In this document: positions 1 through 9,472 of the stretch, piece by piece
Numbering within the stretch: position 1 is the stretch's first letter
Layout: the number at the start of each line of letters is the position of its first letter
Assembly: GCA_021801605.1 (NCBI GenBank)
Contig: JAJYXU010000152.1
Coordinates: forward strand, 1 to 45,732
Direction of reading: 5' to 3'
Source of the DNA: Bacteroidota bacterium
Lineage (GTDB): Bacteria > Bacteroidota > Ignavibacteria > Ignavibacteriales > Melioribacteraceae
DNA length: 45,732 nt
The notes under the pieces: model-generated
Told to the model about the DNA's origin: nothing
The model's input: the letters and a program-made list of their open reading frames with translations, nothing else
Database searches by the model: none
Translations under genes and position numbers: made by a program

Positions 1-1266
1 TTAGGAAAAGCACCGATCAACCCGGCAGGTGGTTCCGGTCAGATTGAAGGAACCGGAGATGCGAATGATATTTATGGTGGAACTGATCCTAATGATAATA
101 GCGGTACGTTAAAATATGTAAGAATAGAATATCCTGGTGTTGCATTTGCAAAAGATAATGAAATTAACGGATTAACATTTGGCGGAGTTGGTGCCGGAAC
201 TACGATTGATTACATCCAGGTTTATTACTCAGGTGACGATTCATACGAATGGTTTGGCGGTACAGTAAATTGTAAACACTTAATTGCTTATGCAGGAACC
301 GATGACGATTTCGATACAGATTTTGGTTTCCAGGGTAAGTTGCAATTCTTGTTAGGTGTAAGAGATCCTTTAGTTGCAGATCAAGCCGGTACATCAAACG
401 GATTCGAAAGTGATAACGATGGAACAGGTTCCTTGAACACACCAAGAACATCACCAACATGGTGGAATGTAACATTGATAGGACCGAAAGCAACACCAAC
501 TACTGCAATAGATGCAAAATATACTTATGGAATGCATTTAAGAAGATCATCACAGAACAAGATTACAAACACATTAATAGTAGGGTGGCCTAAAACAGCT
601 TTATATATTGATGGTTCACAGACAAATAAAGATTTGAAAGACGGATATATGTGGTTTACTAATGGAATAGTAGCCGGTGCAGCAAAAACAGTTGATACAA
701 AAGATGGAGTAGCTGGATTTGATTATAATAATTGGTTCACAATCAATAACAACAGATACTTTGATACAAATGGCAAGGCGCAATTGAACAACCCATTTGC
801 TCTTCCAAATCCTAATGCATTGCCACAAGTAAGTTCGCCAGCATTAATTGGTGGTGCAACACCTCCAAGCGATGGATTTTTTGATGTTACAGCAACATAT
901 GTTGGTGCATTTGGCACACAAGATTGGACAGCCGGCTGGTCAACAATTCATATGACATCAGTTATTACATCTGTCAAAGAAGAGAGAACAGAAACAGTAC
1001 CAACAAATTTTGAACTCTCTCAAAATTATCCGAATCCTTTCAATCCAACAACAACAATCAGATTCTCTTTGCCTCAGTCAGGTAATGTGAAATTAGTCGT
1101 TTTTAATTTGCTCGGACAGATTGTTGCCAACCTGGTAGATGGATACAAAGAAGCAGGTACTTATAATATAAATTGGAATGCTTCTAAACTTTCAAGCGGC
1201 ATTTATATCTACAGAATTGAATCAAACTCATTCAGTGTTACAAAGAAAATGACACTTTTAAAGTAA
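1..1266 (+). CDS. T9SS type A sorting domain-containing secreted protein (5' truncated by window edge)
   Basis: Frame 1 is open from base 1 to the TAA at 1264-1266; C-terminus NFELSQNYPNPFNPTTTIRFSLPQSGNVKLVVFNLLGQIVANLVDGYKEAGTYNINWNASKLSSGIYIYRIESNSFSVTKKMTLLK is a typical T9SS sorting domain. Confidence 0.9.
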   Translation, partial: LGKAPINPAGGSGQIEGTGDANDIYGGTDPNDNSGTLKYVRIEYPGVAFAKDNEINGLTFGGVGAGTTIDYIQVYYSGDDSYEWFGGTVNCKHLIAYAGTDDDFDTDFGFQGKLQFLLGVRDPLVADQAGTSNGFESDNDGTGSLNTPRTSPTWWNVTLIGPKATPTTAIDAKYTYGMHLRRSSQNKITNTLIVGWPKTALYIDGSQTNKDLKDGYMWFTNGIVAGAAKTVDTKDGVAGFDYNNWFTINNNRYFDTNGKAQLNNPFALPNPNALPQVSSPALIGGATPPSDGFFDVTATYVGAFGTQDWTAGWSTIHMTSVITSVKEERTETVPTNFELSQNYPNPFNPTTTIRFSLPQSGNVKLVVFNLLGQIVANLVDGYKEAGTYNINWNASKLSSGIYIYRIESNSFSVTKKMTLLK

Positions 1267-1291
1267 AATCTCTCTCTCTCTCCCAGTTCCA

Positions 1292-1321
1292 GGGGCGTCT
1301 CGTTCTCCAAGCGGGCGCCCC
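1292..1321 (+). terminator. Possible hairpin downstream of the T9SS protein gene
   Basis: GGGGCG (1292-1297) / CGCCCC (1316-1321) inverted repeat; only a weak T-rich tract follows. Confidence 0.3.
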
Positions 1322-1359
1322 AATATTTAGTTTATCTCATCTCAGTTTATCTCTCTTTT

Positions 1360-1399
1360 CTTAACAATTTCTTAACATTGGCTTAACACTGAGTTAACA
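1360..1399 (+). promoter_or_regulatory. Pho box: four direct repeats of CTTAACA/GTTAACA at 11-bp period
   Basis: CTTAACA at 1360, 1371 and 1382 and GTTAACA at 1393; followed 7 bp later by CATAAT (1407-1412), a -10-like hexamer; upstream of the porin-pst operon. Confidence 0.8.
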
Positions 1400-1462
1400 T
1401 TGAATCCATAATATTGCTAAGTCATTTGGAGATGACATTAAACTTGGAGAGAGGAGAGAAAA

Positions 1463-2512
1463 ATGAAACAAGTGTTTCGCATTATTACTTTGCTCATTTT
1501 TATGGGCAATTTTTTATCTGCACAAAATCAACCTAAATTCAGCGGCTTAATGTATAGCGATTTTTTCTATAACATTGATAATACAACTGCATCCAAAAAA
1601 GACCAAAACGGCTTTCAATTCAGAAGAATTTATTTTACAACTGATTATATAATATCAGATAATTTTGGATCTCGTTTCCGTTTAGAAGCAGACCAAAGCG
1701 CCGGTTCATTAACCTCGGGCGGGAAACTTGGAGTAATGGTTAAAGATGCATATCTAAAATGGAAAGGAATATTCAATGGATCAGATATGATTCTTGGTAT
1801 TGCACCTACTCCCGCATATGATGTATCAGAAGCTGCCTGGGGTTATCGTTCATTGGAGAAAACAATTTTGGATTTAGATGGTATAGTTCCCTCAAGAGAT
1901 TTTGGTGTTGACCTGAAAGGCAAATTAACCGGAGATGGTTCAGTTAATTATTGGTTGAAGATTGCTAACAATAGCGGGAACGCTCCGGAAACAGATAAGT
2001 ATAAAAGATATTCCGCAATGTTTCATTTCAAACTCGCCGAAGGATTACAAGCAACTGTTCATGGAGATTATGCATCCAAGGGTGATAAACTTGATAATTT
2101 TGACCATCAATCAAAATCCAACAATCAATTTGTGGGCTCAGTATTTTTAGGATACAAGCAGAAAGAAAATTTTTCACTCGGTCTTGAAGCTTTTACAAGA
2201 AGTATTCAAAACAACTTTGCAAAATCTGCAACAACAGCTCTTCAAAGTCAGAATAGTTTTGGTGTGTCTTTATGGGGATGGGCGTCATTATCCGAAGATT
2301 TCAAAATTGTTGGGAGATTTGATAGTTACGATCCAAACACGGATGCTGATAACGATGGGAACACATTCTTAATGGCAGGTCTCGATTATCGTCCAGCTAA
2401 GAACGTTAGTGTAATACCAAACTTCCAATATGTAAGCTACCAGGCAAAAGATGCACAAGGAAATTCCACAAAGGATTTAGTTGCAAGAATAACATTTGCA
2501 TATTCATTTTAA
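1463..2512 (+). CDS. Outer-membrane porin (phosphate-selective porin O/P-like)
   Basis: Signal peptide then beta-barrel-like sequence (FSGLMYSDFFYN...FQFRRIYFTTDY...), C-terminal aromatic residue; first gene of the pst operon. Confidence 0.7.
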   Translation: MKQVFRIITLLIFMGNFLSAQNQPKFSGLMYSDFFYNIDNTTASKKDQNGFQFRRIYFTTDYIISDNFGSRFRLEADQSAGSLTSGGKLGVMVKDAYLKWKGIFNGSDMILGIAPTPAYDVSEAAWGYRSLEKTILDLDGIVPSRDFGVDLKGKLTGDGSVNYWLKIANNSGNAPETDKYKRYSAMFHFKLAEGLQATVHGDYASKGDKLDNFDHQSKSNNQFVGSVFLGYKQKENFSLGLEAFTRSIQNNFAKSATTALQSQNSFGVSLWGWASLSEDFKIVGRFDSYDPNTDADNDGNTFLMAGLDYRPAKNVSVIPNFQYVSYQAKDAQGNSTKDLVARITFAYSF

Positions 2513-2533
2513 TTAAATTAATAGGAGACAAAA

Positions 2534-3577
2534 ATGAAAATCAGAACAATAATCGCAGCAATATTTTTAGCGCTTTCGGTTTCTTCGATTGCTAACGCAC
2601 AGTTACAATTAAACGGTGCTGGCGCAACATTTCCAGCGGTAATTTATTCAAAGTGGTTTGATGAATACAAAAACATGACCGGTGTACAATTTAACTATCA
2701 AGCAATTGGTAGCGGCGGTGGAATTAAACAAATCACAGAAGGAACCGTTGATTTTGGCGCCACAGATGGTCCAATGAATGATAAACAATTGAATGAAGCT
2801 AAGTCAAAACAAAAGACTGATATTCTTCATATTCCAACCGTTATGGGTGCTGTAGTTGTTGCATACAACGTACCCGGTGTATCAGGGTTGAACCTTGATG
2901 GGACTACACTTGCAGATATCTTTTTAGGCAAAATTCTTAAATGGAATGATGCCGCTATTAAAAAATTAAATCCAAAATTGAATCTTCCAAACGCAACAAT
3001 CGTAGTTGCTCACCGTTCCGATGGCAGCGGTACATCTTTCATCTTTACGGATTATTTAAGCAAAGTCAGCAAAGAATGGGAAACCAAAGTTGGTAAAGGC
3101 ACTTCCGTAAACTGGCCCGTTGGATTAGGCGGAAAAGGAAATGATGGCGTTGCGGGATTGGTTAAACAAACCGAAGGGGCAATTGGATATGTTGAATTAG
3201 CATACGCAGTCCAAAACAAAATTGCTTATGCCAATATGAAAAATAAAGCGGGAAAATTTGTTGAAGCTACTTTTGAATCTGTAAGTGCTGCAGCAGAAGG
3301 CGCCGCTAAAAATATGCCCGCAGATCTCCGCGTTTCAATTACAGATCCAGACGGTAAAAACTCTTATCCAATCTCCGGATTTACCTGGCTGCTTATTTAT
3401 CAGAATATGAAAGATGAAGCAAAAGCCAGAGCTCTTGTGAAATTCCTGAAATGGGCTATGGGTAAAGGGCAATCATTTGCTACCGAACTTTATTATGCGC
3501 CACTTCCCAAAGCAGTAGCTAAGATGTGCGAAAAGAACATTGCTACAATAACTGCAAATGGAAAAAAAATTAAATAG
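2534..3577 (+). CDS. pstS: Phosphate ABC transporter substrate-binding protein PstS
   Basis: LNGAGATFPAVIYSKWFDEYKNMTGVQFNYQAIGSGGGIKQI...HRSDGSGTSFIFTDYLSKVS motifs. Confidence 0.96.
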   Translation: MKIRTIIAAIFLALSVSSIANAQLQLNGAGATFPAVIYSKWFDEYKNMTGVQFNYQAIGSGGGIKQITEGTVDFGATDGPMNDKQLNEAKSKQKTDILHIPTVMGAVVVAYNVPGVSGLNLDGTTLADIFLGKILKWNDAAIKKLNPKLNLPNATIVVAHRSDGSGTSFIFTDYLSKVSKEWETKVGKGTSVNWPVGLGGKGNDGVAGLVKQTEGAIGYVELAYAVQNKIAYANMKNKAGKFVEATFESVSAAAEGAAKNMPADLRVSITDPDGKNSYPISGFTWLLIYQNMKDEAKARALVKFLKWAMGKGQSFATELYYAPLPKAVAKMCEKNIATITANGKKIK

Positions 3578-3592
3578 TAAACCGGCCTAACT

Positions 3593-4558
3593 GTGAGTAG
3601 TGTAAAAAAGAAATTTGAAAATAATATACTAAAGAAAATATTTTCTTCTCATAATCTTGGTGATCTGATATTCGAAAGACTGACATTGCTGTTTGCGGTG
3701 TCAGTCTTTCTGCTTGTTCTACTGATGGGTTATGAGATGTATCTGGGTTCTAAATTATCTATAGATAAATTTGGCTGGAGTTTTTTAGTCAATTCAACAT
3801 GGGACCCTGTTCAAGAAATATATGGCGCGTTGCCAATCATTTATGGTACAGTTGTTTCTTCATTGCTAGCGTTGATTATTGCTCTGCCGCTCAGTATCGG
3901 AGTAGCAATATATTTGGCGGAAGTAGCACCACCCTGGTTGGAAAAACCTCTTTCATTTCTGGTCGAATTATTAGCAGGTATCCCTAGTGTAATTTATGGT
4001 TTGTGGGGAATATTCGTTTTGGTACCGTGGATTCGTACTGATGTTGAACCTTACCTGTCAGATAAATTAGGTTTCTTGCCATTCTTCAGAGGTGCGCCTT
4101 ATGGATTTGGAATGTTAGCCGCCGTATTAATTCTTTCGATTATGGTTCTACCTATTATTTCATCCATCTCACGCGATGTGCTAAAATCTGTTCCTCACTC
4201 ACAACGTGAAGCAGCATTAGCACTCGGTGCAACAAAATGGCAATCAACAATTATTGTTTTGAAAGATGCAAAGTCAGGTATTCTTGGTGCAACAATGTTA
4301 GGATTGGGACGAGCTATTGGCGAGACAATGGCAGTAACAATGGTAATTGGAAACAGAGCATTAATTTCTCCTTCACTCTTTGATCCATCTTACACAATGG
4401 CAAGTGTAATTGCTAATGAGTTTACCGAAGCAACTTCCGAGATGTACTTGAGCGCATTGATTCAATTAGCATTAGTTTTATTTGTGATAACAATAATTAT
4501 TAATGCGTTCGCGCATCTATTGGTTTGGAGTATGAGTAGAAAATGGAAAACAGCTTAA
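3593..4558 (+). CDS. pstC: Phosphate ABC transporter permease PstC
   Basis: Permease with [22 protein letters not shown] start; between pstS and pstA. Confidence 0.95.
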   Translation: MSSVKKKFENNILKKIFSSHNLGDLIFERLTLLFAVSVFLLVLLMGYEMYLGSKLSIDKFGWSFLVNSTWDPVQEIYGALPIIYGTVVSSLLALIIALPLSIGVAIYLAEVAPPWLEKPLSFLVELLAGIPSVIYGLWGIFVLVPWIRTDVEPYLSDKLGFLPFFRGAPYGFGMLAAVLILSIMVLPIISSISRDVLKSVPHSQREAALALGATKWQSTIIVLKDAKSGILGATMLGLGRAIGETMAVTMVIGNRALISPSLFDPSYTMASVIANEFTEATSEMYLSALIQLALVLFVITIIINAFAHLLVWSMSRKWKTA

Positions 4559-5409
4559 TGAATTCAAAATATTTTTACTATAAAAGAAAACTAACAAGTT
4601 CAATTATGATGTTGTTAACATTTGTCGCTGCGTTAGCTGCTATCATACCGTTGGTTTTCATTTTCTATTACACGATTTCCAAAGGAGTTACTTATCTAAA
4701 TCTTGATTTCTTTATTGCAATGCCAAAACCTGTTGGAGAACCGGGCGGAGGTATGGCAAACGCAATTGTTGGGACACTTATTCTAATTGGAATAGGCGGC
4801 GCCATCGGAATTCCGGTTGGAGTTATGACGGGAACGTATCTATCGGAATTTGGAAACAATAAGTTTGTTTTTTTGGTGAGATTTTTGACGGATGTCTTAA
4901 GTGGTATCCCTTCAATTGTAGTAGGAGTTGTTGCATACACGATGGTTGTTTTACCAATGAAACATTTTTCTGCTTTAGCAGGCGGAATTGCATTAGGAAT
5001 TCTAATGATTCCGACAATCACAAGAACCACGGAAGAGATGATAAAACTTGTCCCTCATTCGTTGCGCGAAGCCGGATTAGCTTTAGGAATCCCTAAATGG
5101 AAAACAACACTCGCAATAATTTTGCGTACAGCATGGAAGGGAATTGCAACAGGCGTATTATTGGGTCTATCAAGAGCCGCAGGAGAGACAGCACCATTAT
5201 TATTTACTGCACTTGGTAATCGTTTCTGGTCAACTAATATTGGTCAGCCAATCGCTTCTCTTACAGTGTACATATATGATTATGCAAAATCTCCGTTCGA
5301 GGATTGGAATCAGCAAGCATGGACTGCTGCACTGGTGCTGATACTTTTAATTTCGGTACTCAGCTTAGTATTCAGAATTATAACTCGATCAAAATATAAA
5401 ACGAATTAG
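4543..5409 (+). CDS. pstA: Phosphate ABC transporter permease PstA
   Basis: VPHSLREAGLALGIPKWKTTLAIILRTAWKGIATGVLLGLSRAAGETAPLLFTA; overlaps pstC by 16 bp. Confidence 0.95.
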   Translation: MENSLMNSKYFYYKRKLTSSIMMLLTFVAALAAIIPLVFIFYYTISKGVTYLNLDFFIAMPKPVGEPGGGMANAIVGTLILIGIGGAIGIPVGVMTGTYLSEFGNNKFVFLVRFLTDVLSGIPSIVVGVVAYTMVVLPMKHFSALAGGIALGILMIPTITRTTEEMIKLVPHSLREAGLALGIPKWKTTLAIILRTAWKGIATGVLLGLSRAAGETAPLLFTALGNRFWSTNIGQPIASLTVYIYDYAKSPFEDWNQQAWTAALVLILLISVLSLVFRIITRSKYKTN

Positions 5410-5424
5410 GTACGTTGAAAGATT

Positions 5425-6174
5425 ATGGAAATAAAATTATCTGTTAAAAATTTAGATGCTTATTACGGTAAGAACAAAGTTCTCAATAATATTTCTCTGA
5501 ATATTCCAAAAAATAAGGTTGTGGCTATTATCGGTCCTTCCGGCTGTGGTAAATCAACATTTATCAGAACTCTGAATCGAATGCATGAAGTAGTTGGCGG
5601 AACAATAAAAGGAGAAATTCTACTAGACGGAGAAGATTTAGCCAAAACTGATCCGGTATTATTACGCAAGAGAATTGGAATGGTTTTTCAAAAACCAAAT
5701 CCATTTCCGACAATGTCCATCTTTAACAATGTTGCAGCCGGTTTGAGATTAAATGGAGTGCGAAATAAAAAGAAATTGACTCCCATTGTTGAAAAGTGTT
5801 TAAAACAAGCGGCGCTTTGGGATGAAGTAAAAAATAATTTGGATGATTCCGGTGCAAACATTTCCGGAGGTCAGCAGCAAAGACTTTGTATCGCTCGTAC
5901 ATTGGCAGTAGATCCTGAAGTTATCTTGATGGATGAACCTGCGAGTGCGCTCGATCCGATCTCTACAACAAAAATAGAAGACTTGATCTTTGAGTTGAAA
6001 AAAGATTATACGATTGTAATTGTAACTCACAACATGCAGCAAGCCGCACGTGTAAGCGACTACACTGCATTTTTCTATATGGGTGAGCTAATTGAATTTT
6101 CCGATACAAAAAAAATGTTTACATCACCCGAGAAACAACAAACCGAAGATTATATCCGGGGTCGGTTCGGATAA
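5425..6174 (+). CDS. pstB: Phosphate ABC transporter ATP-binding protein PstB (canonical copy)
   Basis: Walker [11 protein letters not shown]-loop [11 protein letters not shown], signature ISGGQQQRL, Walker B VILMDEP, H-loop VTHNM. Confidence 0.97.
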   Translation: MEIKLSVKNLDAYYGKNKVLNNISLNIPKNKVVAIIGPSGCGKSTFIRTLNRMHEVVGGTIKGEILLDGEDLAKTDPVLLRKRIGMVFQKPNPFPTMSIFNNVAAGLRLNGVRNKKKLTPIVEKCLKQAALWDEVKNNLDDSGANISGGQQQRLCIARTLAVDPEVILMDEPASALDPISTTKIEDLIFELKKDYTIVIVTHNMQQAARVSDYTAFFYMGELIEFSDTKKMFTSPEKQQTEDYIRGRFG

Positions 6175-6190
6175 TAAAAAGGAAAATTTT

Positions 6191-6892
6191 ATGAAAGAAC
6201 ATTTTCAAGAAGAAATAGAAGAATTAAAAAATAATCTTGTTAAAATGGCATCTCTTGTTGATGAACAAGTTGATAAAGTTATTACTGCTCTGGAAACCGG
6301 CAACATCGAATTATGCAAAGGAGTTAAATCGAAAGATCTGGAAATAGATGCTTATGATAATTTGATTACAACTCAGTGTGAAAATGTTCTCGCGTTATTC
6401 CAGCCGGTTGCAGTTGATTTAAGATTAGTAATGTCGGTGATAATGATCAACAACAATTTAGAACGCTGCGGAGATATTGCGGTAAATATTTCTCAAAGAG
6501 TTAAAAAAGCCGGTAGCGAACGTTCTCTGGTTGTTGAGTCTCAAATTATTGATATGGCGCGTACTGCTCAATCTATGCTTAAAGATGCGATTGATTCATT
6601 TATTAAAAATGATACAGAGCTTGCAAGTAAAGTTATTTCAAGCGATGAAAAGGTTGATAATCTGAATAAACAAATATTCAATTTTCTTGTTTCAAAAATG
6701 CAGTCGAACCAGGAATTAATTGAAGCTTGTACTCATCTTGTTGTGATGTCTCGTCACATTGAACGAATGGCAGATCACGCAACAAACATTGCCGAGAACT
6801 TAGTCTTTTACGTTGAAGCAAAAATAATTGCGCATAAAAAAAAACTTGAAAGATATAAAGATACTAATGATGGAAAAGATAAAATTGTTTAG
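6191..6892 (+). CDS. phoU: Phosphate signalling complex protein PhoU (copy 1)
   Basis: Two PhoU-like repeats with LERCGDIAVNI and IERMADHATNIAENLVF; likely ATG at 6191 rather than the longer ORF start at 6092, which overlaps pstB. Confidence 0.93.
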   Translation: MKEHFQEEIEELKNNLVKMASLVDEQVDKVITALETGNIELCKGVKSKDLEIDAYDNLITTQCENVLALFQPVAVDLRLVMSVIMINNNLERCGDIAVNISQRVKKAGSERSLVVESQIIDMARTAQSMLKDAIDSFIKNDTELASKVISSDEKVDNLNKQIFNFLVSKMQSNQELIEACTHLVVMSRHIERMADHATNIAENLVFYVEAKIIAHKKKLERYKDTNDGKDKIV

Positions 6893-6950
6893 TGTACAAT
6901 CACATGATATTCTTGGCGAATTATTTTTAAGTGACCTCTGAAAAATTAAG

Positions 6951-7037
6951 AATAGCACACTGATGGCGCAGATTAAACGGATTCACACAGATTTAATCAG
7001 CGAAAATCTGCCAAATCCGCGTCATCCGCGTGCTATT
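6951..7037. repeat. Imperfect palindromic intergenic repeat (AATAGCAC...GTGCTATT ends)
   Basis: The terminal 24 bp pair with 4 mismatches: AATAGCACACTGATGGCGCAGATT against the reverse complement of AATCCGCGTCATCCGCGTGCTATT. Confidence 0.8.
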
Positions 7038-7159
7038 AAAAAAGTTGCCATTCTATGATAGATAATCCTATTTTTCAAAAGTCCCTTTTAACTAAATAGT
7101 AAACTTCTGTTACTTCAAGATTAATCACTTTACTGCAATTTTCTAAGAGAACAAACTTC

Positions 7160-7910
7160 CAGGGGCAACATATCCTATATAATCATTTAAAGCTTCTAAA
7201 TCCGGAATCATTGCAAGTATAATTCTTGGGATGGGACGTGCCATTGGCGAAACGATGGCAGTTATTATGGTTGCAGGAAATTCGGTGAATATACCACATT
7301 CTCCGCAACACCATTAGGAATTTTCACATCGGTTTATCTTTCCGAATATACTAAAGAAACAAAAGCAACAAGAATAATTCGATTTGGAACAGATTGTCTT
7401 GCCGGAATTCCATCGATCATTTTTGGTTTATTCGGTTATATATTTTTTGTGGTTACACTTGAATTTGGATGGTCTATTCTTTCCGGCGGATTGACATTAG
7501 CGGTTATGATTTTGCCGACTATAATCCGTACATCGGAAGAAGCAATTAGAGCAGTACCAAAATCTTATCGTGAAGTCAGCTTCTCTCTGGGTGCCACAAG
7601 CTGGCAGACAGTCAAAAAAGTAATTTTGCCAAATGCGCTTCCGGGCATTGTAACCGGCGTTATGCTTAGCATTGGTCGTGCGATAGGAGAGACTGCCGCA
7701 GTGATATTTACCGCCGGATCTTCATTACGGATTCCAAGTTCAATTTTCGATTCGACACGTACAATGGCGGTTCATTTTTATATTTTAGCACGTGAAGGAA
7801 TTTCAGCAGAGAATGCTTACAGTACCGCCGCTACACTTATAATTGCTGTACTGATGGTTAATCTTTCAGCTTACTGGCTGATGCACCGTTTTATCGCAAA
7901 GAGAAGTTAA
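7160..7910 (+). pseudogene. Degenerate pstC-pstA remnant (second pst locus)
   Basis: 7162-7314 translates to [46 protein letters not shown] (PstC C-terminal motifs with a stop), then a frame change into [13 protein letters not shown]...AGIPSIIFG...GRAIGETAAVIFTAG (PstA). The only intact ORF is 7449-7910. Confidence 0.85.
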
Positions 7911-7923
7911 ATTTATTGGTCAA

Positions 7924-8682
7924 TTGATGAAGATAAAATTTCACATAAAAGATATGGACTTATTTTTCAATGCAGAAAAAGTTTTAAAACGGGTTAATTT
8001 TGAAATACATGCCAATAAGATTTTGGGAATCATTGGACCATCGGGTTCCGGTAAAACTACCTTCTTAAGAGCACTAAATCGTATGAACGATTTGGAAGAT
8101 GGGACACGAATCGAAGGGAAAATTTTATTGGATGAAGAAGACATTTACAAACCGGATTATGATGTTGTTGCATTACGGAAAAAAGTCGGAATGGTCTTTG
8201 CAATGCCCGTTCCGTTACCAATGAGTATTTATGAAAATGTTGTTTATGGCGTGCGTCTATCAGGTGTTAACGATTCAAAGCGATTGGATGAATTGGTGGA
8301 AAAAAGTTTAACCGATTCATACCTTTGGGACGAAGTCAAAGACCGTTTAAGAACCTCAGGGATGAGACTTTCTGGCGGGCAGCAGCAACGGCTCTGTCTT
8401 GCGCGGGTGCTTGCAATGGAACCAGATGTGATTCTTCTTGACGAACCTTGTTCCGGATTGGATCCAATTTCAACTGCTAAGATAGAAGATGCACTTACAG
8501 TTCTGAAAAAAAATTATACAATTATTTTAGTAACCAACAATACTAAACAGGCAGCAAGAGTAGCGGATAATACAGCATTCTTCTTGATGGGTGAGTTGAT
8601 TGAAATAGGTTCAACAGAACAAATTTTTACTACTCCTAACAGAACCGAAACAAGTGATTACATTACAGGAAGGTTCGGCTGA
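7924..8682 (+). CDS. pstB: PstB-family ATP-binding protein, copy 2 (Q-loop Gln and H-switch His substituted)
   Basis: Walker [10 protein letters not shown] and LSGGQQQRL intact; Q-loop reads [11 protein letters not shown] and H-loop reads VTNNT; likely ATG at 7927. Confidence 0.93.
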   Translation: MMKIKFHIKDMDLFFNAEKVLKRVNFEIHANKILGIIGPSGSGKTTFLRALNRMNDLEDGTRIEGKILLDEEDIYKPDYDVVALRKKVGMVFAMPVPLPMSIYENVVYGVRLSGVNDSKRLDELVEKSLTDSYLWDEVKDRLRTSGMRLSGGQQQRLCLARVLAMEPDVILLDEPCSGLDPISTAKIEDALTVLKKNYTIILVTNNTKQAARVADNTAFFLMGELIEIGSTEQIFTTPNRTETSDYITGRFG

Positions 8683-9458
8683 TGACGGGAATGAAAACGG
8701 TTGCACAAAATAAAATTGAGATTGATAAGCTGGATCTATTCTATGGTAAATTCCAAGCGCTAATATCAGTGAATATGTCTGTCCAGCAAAAAATGATTAC
8801 TGCATTGATTGGTCCCTCGGGTTGTGGCAAATCAACATTGTTGCGCAGCTTAAACCGGATGAATGATTTAATCCACGGAGTTAAAATAACGGGAGGTGTT
8901 CTTCTTGATGAGATAGATATTTATCATTCATCTTTGGAAGTTGCCGAGTTAAGAAAAAGAGTAGGAATGGTTTTTCAGCGACCCAATCCGTTTCCACTTT
9001 CGATTTATGATAATGTTGTCTATGGACTTAGAATTGCCGGTATAAGGAACAAGAAAGAATCCGATGAGATTGCAGAAAGAAGTTTAAGAGGTGCATGGCT
9101 TTGGGATCAAGTGAAAGATAAACTCGATCATCCTGCATTGGAATTACCTCTGGATCAGCAGCAGCGTTTATGTATTGCACGTTTATTAGCCGTTCAACCG
9201 GAAGTTATTTTAATGGACGAACCATGCTCAGCTCTGGATCCAATTGCAACAATGAAGATTGAAGAGTTGATGTTAGACCTGAAAAAGAATTATACTATTG
9301 TTATAGTAACTCACAATATGCAGCAGGCTTCACGTGTATCGGATTTTACTGGCTACATGTTATTGGGAGAGATGATTGAATTTAATCAAACAAAAAGTAT
9401 ATTTACAAATCCATCAAAAAAATTAACTGAAGATTATATTTCGGGAAAGTACGGCTAA
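8682..9458 (+). CDS. pstB: PstB-family ATP-binding protein, copy 3 (ABC signature substituted)
   Basis: Walker [11 protein letters not shown]-loop [11 protein letters not shown] and H-loop VTHNM intact; signature position reads LPLDQQQRL instead of LSGGQQQRL; start overlaps the copy 2 stop codon. Confidence 0.93.
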   Translation: MTGMKTVAQNKIEIDKLDLFYGKFQALISVNMSVQQKMITALIGPSGCGKSTLLRSLNRMNDLIHGVKITGGVLLDEIDIYHSSLEVAELRKRVGMVFQRPNPFPLSIYDNVVYGLRIAGIRNKKESDEIAERSLRGAWLWDQVKDKLDHPALELPLDQQQRLCIARLLAVQPEVILMDEPCSALDPIATMKIEELMLDLKKNYTIVIVTHNMQQASRVSDFTGYMLLGEMIEFNQTKSIFTNPSKKLTEDYISGKYG

Positions 9459-9472
9459 AAAAGGAAGGGCTT

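Noticed and set aside
4692-5030. 112-aa minus-strand ORF inside pstA
   Set aside because: Antisense to a clear pstA coding frame and no recognisable motifs; shadow ORF.
6092-6190. Upstream extension of the first phoU ORF
   Set aside because: Overlaps the end of pstB in another frame; the PhoU N-terminus (MKEHFQEEIEELKNNLVKMASLVDEQ) starts at 6191 and matches the second copy.
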